Part shown: positions 47,493-60,100 of the stretch, piece after piece | Layout: every line of letters begins with the position of its first letter | Numbering within the stretch: the first letter of the stretch is position 1 | Origin: Periconia sp. R9002 | Taxonomy: Eukaryota > Ascomycota > Dothideomycetes > Pleosporales > Periconiaceae | Assembly (NCBI GenBank): GCA_023627715.1 | Contig: JAMAHW010000023.1 | Location: 1 to 64,000 of the forward strand | Direction of reading: 5' to 3' | Length of the DNA: 64,000 bases | Notes under the pieces: generated by a model | The model's database searches: none | Seen by the model: the letters and a program-made list of their open reading frames with translations, nothing else | Told to the model about the DNA's origin: nothing | Program-made: the position numbers and the translations under genes

Positions 47493-48687
47493 GTACCAAC
47501 CTGAGACCACTTCTCTCCCTCTTCACTATAGGAAGACCATTTCCATCTTGCCCGTTTTCCGGTCCTTGCGCAGCTTCTGAACACTCACAAACATCTTTCC
47601 ATTTGCGAAACATCTTCAACCACAAAGCTAGCGCCGGCAGGATCAGCGCTTTGCACGAACTTCTTGTCACGAAAAGCGGATCCAATACCCCTATATGAAG
47701 AACCATCAACCCTTCAGTTGTACTTATTCCCAGTGCGCGCCTCTTGTCATTTTTCTTGCCGTTTTATACTCTTCTTTGTATACCACTTTATTTGGGATTG
47801 GGACTTTTTTGCTCATAGAAAATGGGGCGGAGCTGAGCGAGCAGCTCTCTGGTGAAGATATAGGAATACACACTATATGTGCTTACATGATTGCCTTCTT
47901 TGCTTGTCTTGTGATGTTGTGGTTGTGTTGTGTGTCGTGGGTTCTAAGGTTGTCATGACGACAAAGTTTAGCTGACGTTGACGGACGTTTGTCAGTGTCT
48001 CGTTTCGAAACCAACTAACCCCACTCCCCCTTCAATCAAACAAACTTTCGCTACTTGACACCAGCGCAGATAAATCAAACACGGCGAAGAACGAGAAGGC
48101 GCACTGGCACTTGTTTTTTCTTTTCTTTTCTACACTGAGCTCGACTCGTATCCAAGTGCATGATTCGACAGAGGCACGTTTCACCACTGACATTCTCTCT
48201 GACCGTCCTACTTCCAGTGAATTTTCGTGTTTATTTTTTTCATCTTATTTGTTTACTTGTTAGTCGGTCAGCGTTGAATGGAAATATCCATTCTCTCCTC
48301 CCCTTCCTCACCTTTTTCCCTTTCCCCCTTCCAACTTCCTTCGTTCGGAAGTATTCAAACAGTGAAGGGAGACAAAACCCATCCTCATCACGTGTTTACG
48401 TGTTGTAGTGCAGCTAAAAAAAACCTCTCTGGTCATAATATAATTTCTTCATAGAAAAACCACGCACTTCATCTACTTCTATTTTCCCCTAGGAATATAA
48501 GGAACTTCGAGACGAGAGACATACTCTTCACACAAGATGAAGTAGAAACACTCCGACAGGAGTCTATGACTACAATTCCATATCACTTTTTTTCTAAGCC
48601 TACCTACAAAGCCTCTGACCACTCACCTCCACCTAACCACCCTCCAAAACATCCTACTACCAACCGCATATGAACCGCCACATTTGC

Positions 48688-48703
48688 AAAAAAAAAAAAA
48701 AAA
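48688..48703. repeat. Poly(A) run, 16 bases
   Basis: Uninterrupted A16 followed directly by C-rich sequence. There is no upstream coding region that would mark it as a retrocopy tail, so a simple homopolymer is the plain reading. Confidence 0.85.
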
Positions 48704-50410
48704 CCCCCAATCCCCCCCTCCCCCCACCAACCGTCGTCTCGCCCGCTCACAACCGACCGCGATGCGCCTTGCACAGCTTCTAGCATCATCCCCAAAAGAA
48801 ACAAAAACTAAATCGCAGGGTTTTCAAACGTTCGGCATACTTCCCTAGTCTTTTCAAACATCTCGGCTTGTAGCGGGGCGAATTCAAGTGTTCTACCGTA
48901 GTAGAGTACTAGAAGCCCACTTATTGTACTTTTTTGCTGGATGAACCAGCGATGGTTTTCTTTCTCGGCGGAGAATAAGAGAAGGAGGGGCGCTAAAAGT
49001 AACTACATAACTCGGGGAAACACGGGGGAACGAACGAACGAACATGTTCACCCTACGCACCAAACAGCAAACAGCAAACACCAAAAAAAGGAGGTAAGTA
49101 CGCTGAAAGAAAGAAGAAGAAAAAGTAACACTAAAACCTATCCACTAAAAAAAATTCATTGGTTCATCTATCCATCCAACTATCCATCTAGTCTACCTAA
49201 CTAGCTTCCCCCCCATCCAACACCATTCTCGCCACCCCGAACTTCTCCCGTTTTATCCATTTTCCCATTTTCCCATTCTTCCATTTACCTTCTGTTCTTT
49301 TCTATTCTACTGTAGAAGGAACTAGAATTACACTAACCCCACATTAATGTTTACAGTAGTTCGGGGATGGCTTTGTGGTGGTACGCTAGATTAGTTCATC
49401 TGAGGAGGAGAATGGAGAGAAGGGAAGTATATGGGGATGGGATGTAAGGTCTGCGGAAACAAGGAAGGGTGGAGTCAAGTGTGTGTCGTTCAACCTGGAG
49501 TAAGTGAGCGAGAGTTGGAGGTATGGATTAGAGGGAGGGGTGTAGGGGGGTGTAGGGTGTGTTCGTAGACTATGTAGGATATTCTATATGTGATTAATAG
49601 ATATAGCAGAATAACAAGAGGATGGAGAACTATGTAGGAGGGTTGTTGGTATCTAAGTAAGCAACATTGAAACTATTCTTTACAAGTACCCCCCAGCCAG
49701 GATAGAAGCAAAAAACCCTCCCATTTCGTTCTCATACGCTCACGGAAATAACAAAAAAATAGAAATGATATGCAAGCACGTACACATACATCATAAGACA
49801 CTGTCCATTCAACTAAGTAACTAACCTCTAATTTACCTCCACACTGTCCCCCCGCGGGGTCTAACATCCCCATCTCCATCCATCTATCCGTGCTTCCTTC
49901 CTTCCCTCCTTCTAGAACCGCGGAAAGATCCCCATACGCAGTTGCCTCCCTCCGTCTTCTCCACCACTACTATCCTACCGTATGTCCCGAGCGATCTCCA
50001 CTATCCTCGATCCGAGATATTTCGTTTCGAGGGGGAACTTGTTTTGTCTTGTCTACTAACGTAGTTGCATGTGGTCCTTTATACACGCACGGGAATTGAG
50101 GTAGGAGGAGAGTGTGCTACATACATTGCTAGTTAGTCCACTAAACTTTTGAGTTTAGTTTAAGAAAGCGTAGTAGAGAGGAGAGAAGGAGAGGTAGCTT
50201 GGACTGTTTGATTCTTAGATATTTTGGGTAGGTATGTTGAAGTATAGGTAGTGCGTTGAGATGATACATTACATGTTAGATATATACTTAGTTAAACAGA
50301 CGGAAAGATGCTATGTGAACACTTCATCACATGTATGTACAACTACACACTCTCGCACCCTCTACCCTATACATCAAACCTACACCACCACGTCCGCCGA
50401 GAGCAACAGC

Positions 50411-50429
50411 CACCACCACCACCACCACC
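50411..50429. repeat. (CAC)n microsatellite
   Basis: About six CAC trinucleotides in intergenic sequence. In one plus-strand frame it reads as a poly-His run, but no gene is supported around it. Confidence 0.85.
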
Positions 50430-51778
50430 TCCTCACCACAGAAACGCAAAACTCGCAGATACTTTGTTTCGGACACATCCCCACCCCTCTCCCAGCACAC
50501 TCTCCCTAGGACTTCGCAAATCAAAACCGGATTACTGTGATTAATTGATGGAAGTGCTTGATTTCAAATACACACTTCTCCCCCCACTTCCCTCTTTTAT
50601 CCTACCTAGCTTACATGTGCTACACTACGCTACCTATACATGTACATATGTAATGTAGCTTACGCGCGACCGACACTTCCGCCAGGCACCTACTCACTCC
50701 GCACGACCATAAACTAGTCGTTGACTTAACAGACAAATAAATCTTGGACCCGACTCACTCATCCACAACATGAACTGAAAAAAAAACACGTTCCATACTT
50801 TATACATGTTTGGGGGAAACACGTGGGGTTAAGTCGGTAACTAGGTACCTAGGTACTTACATACGTCCGGTGTCGGTTGTTGTACGACGTCGGTCGGTTC
50901 CGCTGCTACCCACATGTGCATCTCTCTGCCCCTACTTGTCTTCCCACTTGTTTTATTTGTAAAAAGCGAGGATTTTTGAAGGCATGTGAATGAATGTCCA
51001 AACGCTCTTGCATGAACATACACGGGGAAGGGGGGAAGGGAGCTGCAGATGCGTCTAGAACCATGGATGAATACGAAGATGCGAAGCGGAGTGGCAAAGC
51101 GTGATTGTCAAAAGTTTTTTTTCCCTTCCCTTTACCCTGCTGCGGAAAAACGTGGGACTTTTTGTGGGATTTCGTGAGTGTGGGTGGATAATGGCGTGAT
51201 AGGTTGGGTTGCATTGGGTTGGGGGGAGGGGTGTGGGGTACAGTTGGGGGAACGGAATGGGTGTCAGACGCATTTGTCGTCTATTTGTTGGGGGTGAAGA
51301 AGGGAGACGGGCGATATCGGATCCGGTTCAGTTTCACCATAACGATTCGCACAGTTGACAATATTCACAGTTAGGATGATGTTTCGAAAATTGATGTTGA
51401 ATGTTCATGATTATTGTAGCTGTCGTAGAATGTTGAGTGCAACCAGCCGCCCATGATCAATTGTCCTCCTACCATACCGATTCAAGTGATGTCGCTCGTA
51501 AATACACGTCCCTACGACCCTTTTGGTGGGTATCAAAATAAAATAAAAAAGGGCACCGTTCGCCTTAAAACAACCCATAGGCAATGCTGTCACTTGGTCC
51601 CATCCGGCCGCATTTTCTGTCGTGCTAGCACTCCGGCCGTCGACTCAAATCAGCACAAGCCTTGCTTTTCCGCATCGCAGTGGGATCCCGAGACCGCGAA
51701 GCGATGCATGCGTAAATACATTAATTGATGTGTGATTCACCCGCCACGTTCCGGCGCAGCAGATGCGCATCCGTTCAT

Positions 51779-52194
51779 TCATGCGAACATGCTCGCGCCG
51801 CCAGACTCGACGGCCTCGATCTCGGCTTGGGACCATGCCAGGCGCTGGAAGCGCTTGGGAAGTTCAGAGCGGTCAAAGTAGTTGCCCTGGCCGGCCTCGA
51901 CAGGACCAAGCGAGCTTCCGGGAACGCCGCCGATATGGCCAGTGGAGTACTTGTTGGACTGGTTGAGAGGGCCGTGCTGCTGAGCCTTCTGGCGATAGCT
52001 GGCGAAGGACTCGGGCAGAGCGTGGGTGGGGGAAGCCGGGTGGGCTTTGGGAGTGTGATCAACGTCTGTAGAAAATTAGCATTTGATGCCATTGGGGGGT
52101 GAGAGACGGGCGACGTACGGCTGGGAGTGGTGCGCTTGCCTAGGAAGCGGATCATGGGCTGGCGGCCTTGCTGGAGGATCTTGGTAGCGTTCAT
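51779..52194 (-). CDS. kgd4: Alpha-ketoglutarate dehydrogenase subunit 4 (Kgd4/Ymr31)
   Basis: Small mitochondrial protein that anchors the E3 subunit to the alpha-ketoglutarate dehydrogenase core in the TCA cycle (formerly classed as mitoribosomal protein S36). Two exons, complement(52119..52194) and complement(51779..52065), give 120 residues; the 53-bp intron (GTACGT donor, TGCTAAT branch-like site, CTACAG acceptor) is phase 1. The N-terminus MNATKILQQGRQPMIRFLGKR is basic and amphipathic, as needed for import, and resembles fungal Kgd4 starts. Family marks downstream are HTPKAHPASP, LPESFASYRQKAQQHGPLN and the C-terminal PKRFQRLAWSQAEIEAVESGGA. The gene is divergent from med18. Confidence 0.92.
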
Positions 52195-52860
52195 TGTGGT
52201 GGAGTTTGTGGTGGTGCGAGGGGCGGACGTGAGACGAGAAAATGGCAGAGGAAACTGAGGGTCGCAGGCAGTAGAAATAAGCAAGAAGATGGGATGAGGG
52301 AGCAGACGAGAGGTGATGGATTATGCACAAAGGAGCGAGTGTGGTGGGATGGAGAAAGCGTGAGGGATGAGTGACGAGAGATGGGAAAATGGTCAGTTCG
52401 CAGTTAGCGGAGCGGAGCCGAAGATGCCATGGATGGCCGAAGGAGGGCAAGGGTAGCCACGATGATAAAAATTGGTGGGCAGATTGATAGGCTAACGCCG
52501 GCGGCCTGGCATAAAATCCGAGCCATGCGCGGGCTGCTCCTACATGCTGTATCGCCTGATGGTCTCGCCAGTGCTGGTTACGCATGAATTAGAAACGCCG
52601 TTGAAATATTGGGACGTTTGGTGTGAGCAATGATTTCCTGTTCTACTCAGTCGTGTCGTGTTTGGCCTGCCTTGCACCCAACCGTTCTTTTCCGGCCTTG
52701 TGGGCCCAAGCTCCTGCCAGCTCCTCTCGCCTCTCGTCCAATCACATGTCTGCCTTCTTATCGCGGCCGCGCCCTGTGCATAACTGGATTGACGTAGGAG
52801 GAACTGCTTCCTGGACAACTGCTAGACCGACATCGCCAGTCTCTCCACCGACACTCCGCA
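52195..52860. promoter_or_regulatory. Divergent promoter region kgd4/med18
   Basis: These 666 bases separate two genes read in opposite directions. The kgd4 side is purine-rich on this strand (a pyrimidine leader on the minus strand). The med18 side carries a CTCCACCGACACTCCGCA leader. No convincing TATA box or named operator seen. Confidence 0.5.
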
Positions 52861-53721
52861 ATGCACGAATTGCTTCTGTATGGCCAAGTGCCACTCGCTC
52901 GCCATGAGCAGGTCCTGAAGATCCTCGCCGGCGTCGCGGCCATGCAGCCCCGCCGGGTTCGCGAGCGCCGCATTGTCTACAAGCCCACGAAACAGCCCGA
53001 AGAGCCCGGCGCACACCTCAGCCGTCGCGGCGGAACACAAAATGTCGCCGGTAAACCCGTCAAACAAGTCGGAACGAAGGACCTCTTCTACCAACATCTG
53101 GTGCAGAAACTCTCCGACAGGGACTTCGGTCAAGGCAATGCCCAAACGCTGTCAGCTGAGGTGAAGCCTGGCCAAGATCCCAAGTGGTCACTCGAGTTCT
53201 CCGATCTTCCAGACACGGGCGATAGAGGAGTTTCCATACGCCAGGCGAGCTCCATTGCTCTCATCTCTGGCGATCCTCATGCTTGGATGATAGCCGCAGG
53301 TCCGCATCAGTAAGATGCAACCACATCTGCTTTTGCACCTTGCCTTCTAACAGCTCACAGGTTTGTTACGGAATATTACCTAGAAGGTCACCGTTTTGTC
53401 CACGGTAATGTTGTCATCTTTCTTCATCGTATTCTTCACGAGCCGGGAGTTCGCTCTCTCGAAGCCGCTCCCAAAGTCAACCTACCACCCTACACCGCCC
53501 TCAAGCTGCTGGATCCGAGCGGGGCATACATCTTGGAAGCCAAAGTGCGCGTTCATGATTTCAATCAGACGGCTGTGCTGGAAAAAGCAGTGGGGGAAAT
53601 GACTGCATTTCAGGACCAGATGAAGGGCTGTGTGGAATTGGCATTGCCAGACCGCTTGGCTTTGGATCCACGAGTAAAGTGGACACCACCACAACCGTCT
53701 TCTGCCGTGATGCCTCGTTGA
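52861..53721 (+). CDS. med18: Mediator subunit 18 (Srb5)
   Basis: Subunit of the Mediator head module, which links activators to RNA polymerase II; Med18 with Med20 forms a movable jaw. Two exons, 52861..53309 and 53361..53721, give 269 residues; the 51-bp intron (GTAAGA donor, TTCTAACAGCTCACAG end) is phase 2 and closes PHQ-FVTEYYLEGHRF. The start MHELLLYGQVPLARHEQVLKILAGVAAMQP is the diagnostic Med18 N-terminus. The second exon carries the beta-barrel strands FVHGNVVIFLHRIL and AYILEAKVRVHDFNQT. The length matches fungal Med18. It is followed by pnk1 on the same strand 0.9 kb away. Confidence 0.95.
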
Positions 53722-54630
53722 AGGCAAATGACTAAAGGCCAGAATATTGACAGTTGAGTATCTCTGCATGTATTCTTCTCCAGAAAGGACATCGGGGCTT
53801 TTGTCCAACGGGTTGCAAAAACTCGCGACTCCGTCGGGTTCTGTGTCAGCGTTGGATACCTGCTTTGAGTATGGGAAACGAGGGAAACGCTTGGTGGCGC
53901 ATTCGCGCTGCTTTCCCGTATTCCATGCGTGTACCAGATTCCAGATTCCAGTCTATGCTGTGCTTACTTACCCATTCAGCCAGTGTCAAATGACAGGAAT
54001 TGGGTAAACCCACAACTGGGTACCTAGGTATTCTCTGGTAAGCCTAGATACAAAACTACATACCCCAGATGAGCTGTGGAAGCAATATGAAGAACACTCA
54101 CTTACCTCTTCCTTGTATCCAACAGTGATGCCACGTGTTGCTCGCTTATCTGCATGTGTGATTGAGATGTCGCTCCGATAATCAGTGTACCTTCTAGTAT
54201 ACTGATAGGATGAGTAGGTACCGACTAAGGAGAAGGTAAATCCGTAGTGCTACATGTCCACCATTTCGTCGTGTGCGCAGTCGTCGTCCGTGCAAAATGG
54301 TCTTGTAAACTGCAGAGTATGCGGTGACGTAGAATCGGTAGTTCATGCTGAAACTAAAACAGAATGATCCAGCTATAGAAGAGCTTAGTAGTTCGATAGT
54401 CGTGGGCTTGAAATCATTTGGAAGGTTGACCGTCCTGTCATGTCCAAAAGCGGAAAGTGCACGTGAGTTCGTGAAAACGTGTCTCGCGACTAACGACAAC
54501 CGAACACCTAGCAACCCACTTTGTTGATAGCAACCAACATCAAAAACCCAAACGTCGGCTATCCTACTATTCTATGGACAATTCACAGGCTCGTGGAATG
54601 TTTTTTCTATGATTACAAACCTCGGAGAAC
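53722..54630. other. Intergenic between med18 and pnk1
   Basis: Contains the med18 3' flank and the pnk1 promoter. A palindromic GGTACCTAGGTA motif lies at 54018-54032 and TAGGTACC at about 54215. No gene seen. Confidence 0.5.
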
Positions 54631-57112
54631 ATGCCTGCCCGACCTGTGTTGGGAAAGCGACCGAGCGATCGTGAAGTTTCTCCACCTCCTACCAAGCGGA
54701 AACAACAGTCGACAACCACAAGTGAGTGAATTTAGCTTCGACCATATCGGTCGGGAGAAAAAAAACTAACCATGACGTAGATAAAGTGGTCGCCAATTTC
54801 TTTAAGCCAACGTCCCAGAAAGAGAAAGAAGTTGACCAAATGCCATGGCGAGTCCTACATAAGACGTTGCTCGTCGGACGTTATGGCGCAGTCAATACTT
54901 TACAAAACATCCGGGGAGATAGCAAACGCAAGATTGCTGCGTTCGATTTCGTAAGCTATTACTATCGATGACACTACGTCCGAGGTTGCTAATGAACAAT
55001 CGTATCAGGACTCTACACTGATCAAGCCAGCATCGGATCGCAAATTCGCCAAAGATGCATCTGACTGGAAGTGGTGGGATTCGTGTGTACCAGGAAAACT
55101 ACGTCAATTACACGAAGAAGGGTCCGCAATTCCCTCTACCCTATCCTTATCGACCCTAACATTGATTGCAGTTATCTCCTTGTAGTTCTCAGTAACCAAG
55201 GTGGCATAAGCTTGACACCCGATCCCAAGAAACTCAAATCCGATCAGAAGCGCCTGGCAGATTTCAAGTCCAAAGCTTCGACAGTCTTCAAACAACTTGA
55301 TCTTCCCATCAGTCTGTATGCAGCCACGGCGCATGATGCTTATCGCAAACCAAGGACCGGAATGTGGCAAGAAATGTTGGAGGAGTATGATCTGGAGCAA
55401 GATGATGCGGTCGATCTGTCAGAGTGCTTCTTTGTTGGTGACGCGGCGGGGCGGGAAGCTACGAGTAGTGGACTCAAGAAAGATTTCTCATGTGGAGACA
55501 GGTATGCTCCGTTGTAGGATCAAATGGTAGCCGGTTGTACTGATCAAAGGAACAGGGACTTCGCTGCCAATGTGGGCATATCCTTTCTTACACCAGAGGA
55601 ATATTTCCTGCAGGAAAAACCACGACCGTTTGTGAGGTCATTTGAGCCGGCTGACTTCCTCAAAGATGGAACCTCAAACACTGATGAAATCATCTATGCA
55701 AAGACAAATCTACTTGACATTGTTCTCTTAGTTGGCAGTCCAGGTGCAGGAAAGTCGTCGTTCTACTGGAGGCACCTGCAGCCACTGGGCTATGGACGCG
55801 TAAACCAGGACATTCTGAAAACTGTGAGTACAATCTAGCCCCTGGCTCGCTCATGCATATTGGCCAATTCTGTAACTCTGGAGAGAGCTTGTTGCAATGC
55901 CCTATCACCTTCTTCGCTTCGAGACTCATGGTATGCGACAACTGACTGTATATATAGAGGGAGAAATGCCTCAAGGCTGCATCGGCTTTGCTGGAGGAGG
56001 GTACGAGTGTTGTTGTTGGTCAGTATTTACACCGTTGTCATGACATGTTCTCCGCATTTACTTTCCATCCTATGCATACTAAGGGGCCACGACTGCCGCT
56101 CCCACTCTTACGTAGTCAGGGTCCATGGGCCAGAAGTCCATGCATGCATACTGCTGCTTCTTTGTGTACATGCAGGTGTAAGATGCTGATACTTTCACCT
56201 AGACAATACAAACGCCGACATAGCGACGCGGGCCGACTGGATTGCCCTATCACAACGGTTCCAAATTCCCATTCGCTGCGTGCATTTTACTGCTCCTCCA
56301 AGTCTATGCGAACACAATGACGCTGTAAGGGCCATGAATGCGGGCGATGAAGTAAGTTTATTCTTCAACATTCACATTACACGCACCCCAAAGACTGGTG
56401 AGAATCTATCTTTTTGCGATGGACAACCCACCTACGTGCAGGCTATCGAGAATGAATCCAGTTGCATCTTTCGAAAAAGGCGAAAGCTTCGACAACTGGA
56501 TACGATAGCGAGAGCATTTGTTGCTGAGTTCAGCAATTCAAAATGCCATTTGCAGATGGATAGGCTTTTGTGGGGAAACCTACACCAGCCGTAGGGACAG
56601 TCTAGCGCTCAAAGCACATGTGATTTCCACATCAACACTGCATGAGCATCGCAATGAGCCGCGCAAATCAGAAAATTGCATCGAGAGCATATTGCTAATG
56701 TCGGACCGACAAAACTTGCAGATAAACCCTGAGAACCGGCTGCTCCTTCCCAAAACCGCATTCTTGGGCTTCACCAAGCGCTATAGTGAGCCACAGATAT
56801 CAGAGGGCTTTCAGGACATTGTCAAAGTCAACTTCAAGGTACGTGCATGCGTCCGCGGCCACGTCCGTCTCTTGTTCAACAATTCTCCCACTTCCCGGCC
56901 TGTGCAAATCACCTCGGGAATGCCCGAATCCCACATGATACTATTGGAACGGCACATGTGCGAATGGTATTCTTGGCATCATCCATGGCTCCATTCGGTC
57001 TACATCAAGTTTGCCGTCGTTGCGGATTTTCGGACTGCTTTGCTGATATGAAGCGCTTTAGTTTGAGGGCTCTGAGGCCTTTAAAAAACTGTGGAGCAAA
57101 TACTGGCTGTAG
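54631..57112 (+). CDS. pnk1: Polynucleotide kinase 3'-phosphatase
   Basis: DNA-end repair enzyme that removes 3'-phosphates and phosphorylates 5'-OH ends in single- and double-strand break repair; nuclear. Nine exons: 54631..54721, 54781..54950, 55009..55121, 55172..55501, 55556..55823, 55958..56018, 56203..56351, 56722..56838 and 57062..57112, giving 449 residues with all phases closing. The HAD phosphatase motif DFDST is made at the exon 2/3 junction (AAFDF-DSTLI); VVLSNQGG, KPRTGMW and FFVGDAAGR follow. The kinase domain has P-loop GSPGAGKSS and VVVDNTNADIATRADW across exons 6/7, and ends FEGSEAFKKLWSKYWL. No FHA domain, as in other fungi. An N-terminal VVANFFKPTSQK resembles a PCNA-interaction (PIP-like) motif. 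The last four introns (134, 184, 370, 223 bp) are much longer than the first four (50-59 bp). Confidence 0.93.
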
Positions 57113-60100
57113 AGCCTTTGGCGAATCAAGACTTTTTGCCTCGCTCCGTAGTGAGTTCTAAATAAAAGTTTGGGTGGGCGGGCTGGGGGCGACGTCGGCA
57201 ATGCGCGAATTTTTCACATTCGACTGACTACCCAAACGTGGCGAACTCGATGTCTGCTTATTCTTGTATGAACCACATGCTTACATCTCTCGCCGAGGAA
57301 GTAAAATAGTACGTACTACGGTACTAGAATGAGGCAAGAGGCGGACTGGGACGAAAGGAAACAGGGCGCGCGGCTGGTAAAGAGCAGTTATTAGTTAGTC
57401 CGTCCGTCGGAAACAGCCCCGACGACCTTTTGTTTCCGGAGCGTGGCTTCCTCATTAAGAAATTCCCATACCATAGCATCCCTCCATCCGCTCCTCCATG
57501 GCGTTTGTCCGTGAAATTCTGTAAAATCCATGATCCATGGACCGTACACTTGGGCCGGTGGACGGCCGCGGGCGCGCCGCGGGGGTGAACCTTGGCGTTA
57601 TTGCTGGGTGCGCGGAGTTTGGTGTGGTAGTCGTTAGTGGGCAGGACGTGGGTGGGAAATAAGTAAACAAACAAACACGATTAACACTAACAACCGGAAA
57701 TAATTAGAGGAGGAGGTTCGTATGTATGAACCCATCTGAGAAGTGGGTGTCCTAAGCCTGCCCCCGCGTTTTTTCTTTTTGCCGGGTACTTATCTTTTTT
57801 TTTTCTTTTCTTTTTTTTTCTTGTCTAGATGAAACTACATTGTCACACTTCGAAGAACAAAAGAAAAAGAAAAGAAAAAAACAACTGCGTATCATCTTTG
57901 CCGCTCCTCCTCTGCACTATTTCCTCCAACGGGAAGAACGTGCATTCGCGGGGGAGGGGGGGTTCATTTTTTTTCCTTTTGCATGTAGAGCCATGGTTTT
58001 GTTTCATCCCTCTCGAGGTCCACCTAGATGAAAATCCCAAAAGCGAAATCATCGCATATACATATGAGCCCTTTTGATTCACACACAGGGAGAGGAGGGA
58101 CTGGTAGGTACCAGGCCGGCTGCCCTTTTTTCTGTGATAAGGAATCAAAAAACCAAACTATAATTCCGAATCAAACCTGTAATAAGCGTAATCACCTCCA
58201 CATCCTTCTTCATAACATATAAGAAGAAGAAGAAAGCGAACGGAATAGGGAAGGGTGAGGGTTTAGGTACGGAAATGTAGACTGGCTGCGAACTTGATTC
58301 TGTATAGAAGACTACCTACTTATGTAGTGTATAAAGAATGGTTTATCCTATCTATGTACTTATATTATTACTGCCCTCCCTACATTACTATAAAATTGCA
58401 TTTACGTATATATAACTTTTTATCTACTTGCGAATCATTAAGTAATAATCGTTACAGCCTACTTTTGAAGTCGAGTTAAGTTCTAATTCCTAGAATTGTG
58501 TGTGGGTGTGTGTGGATTTGCTTCTTAGCGTTTCGGTATATGTAGGTAGATAGGGCGTGAGGTGTGAGGAGGGTACGTTTCTACGCGGAGTTTACCAGCT
58601 AATGAGTGAGTGGGTGGATAGAGCATTACTAAAAGAAAGCAGAGGGGTTGGGGTGGGTATAGGGGAAATCGAGAAGGGATAACTGCTTATAGAGAAGAAG
58701 AAAAAAAAGAGGGGGAAGGTATTGGGGTATGATTACAAAGGATCTTCGTGACTTTCATTTACGCTACCTATTCTGTACATCAATCGATAAATGATTTGGT
58801 TTGGGTTGTATTATTTTGTTTGCGATGACGGACACAAGTTTGATTTGGGCTATGGGTGTGTGGATGAGTGAGGACGTCCGTTCAGCTAGCCTCTATACCT
58901 CTGATGATGAGGAGGATGTCGTTGATAATGATGATGGTGCATTTTGCATCGATCCGATTCCAAAACAATAGATAGACGATTACGATAATGATGATGAAGA
59001 CCTCGCTCTATGAAGTTTGAACAAAGCATCATAGCTGAGATCGTACGATCCCTACATACACACATACATCCACATCCCAGCGAACGAACAGAATAAGAAC
59101 GGATACCTTGCCTTTTCCGTTTCGTTCGTACCTGCATTTCATTTCATTTCATGCAAGTGAGCAAGTACCTAGTCTAAGACAAACGGATAGATTGACCGTT
59201 TTGCTCTCTCACCTTACCTCACTTTTTTCTGACCTCACCTCAGCAAAGAGCGAGCGCGCATGTATGTATGATGTATCCTTTATTTGGGCAGGTCAATGAT
59301 GGGGCGAATGAGGGGGACGAGTTTGAGGGTGGGACGAATGGGAGGGGGGAATTGGGGAGGGATTGATGGTGTTGTTGCGTTGCAGGATGCATGGTTGTGT
59401 GAAGTGGGTATGTTGATATTTATGGTGTAGTGTCGTGGAGGTAGCATGCTACACATGCATAGGTAGTTAAATGAACAACGAAGAATAGTAATGGGTTGAT
59501 AGTAATAATGATGATGATAACTTTTTTTTGGTGTTTTGTTGTTCCGGTTTGACGGACCGAGTTGAATCTCACATGCAGAGTATACCCCACTCATTACTCA
59601 ACCTACCCTGGTTCCCGGAAAGGGAAGAAGTTCATACCGTCATGGAAGCAGCAAATGCGCCTTGTCTCACTGTCTCCTGATTCACGTCATTCACCCACCG
59701 ACAGGTGCAAACGGAAAAAAAAACCCCAGACACGACAAGCCTCTCAAACAGACGAAAGTCTCACTCACTCCATCGCTCGCACGGGTCTCCCCTCCTATAC
59801 TTACCCTTCCTGGAACTTCCATTGTCCTAAACGTTAGCACGTCTGCTCCGCCATTCCCCGAGCGCATAGACCACCAGACGAAGACAGAAAAGGATTTTTT
59901 CCCCCCTTCTGTTCTCCTTTGCCATTGTAATCGCTAGAGTGAGAATCTCATCGAGCGACGAAGGATGGCGATGTCACGAAGGATTCCATATCGGCGTCGT
60001 GCGTGTCCGTAGTGAGAAGTTTGAAAAAGAGACAAGCACGCTGTTACTTGATTGGCTGGGCAGAATATGTGACCTACCATCACCATTTCAAGATGTCTTT

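Larger units (their letters stand above)
47493..51778. other. Gene-poor 4.3-kb spacer
   Basis: No supportable gene. A frame at 47695..47958 with two hydrophobic runs sits where the 3' UTR of the beta-barrel gene should be and is not called. There is a 16-A run at 48688-48703, a GAAC tandem at about 49029-49044, a CAC tandem at 50411-50429, and a TAGGTACCTAGGTA motif at 50841-50857. Much of 48000-51200 alternates C/T-rich and A-rich blocks, like long untranslated or promoter DNA. Confidence 0.5.

Noticed and set aside
47695..47958. Frame of 87 codons with two hydrophobic segments after the beta-barrel gene
   Set aside because: It lies where the 3' UTR should be, has no leader of its own, and hydrophobicity follows from T-rich DNA.
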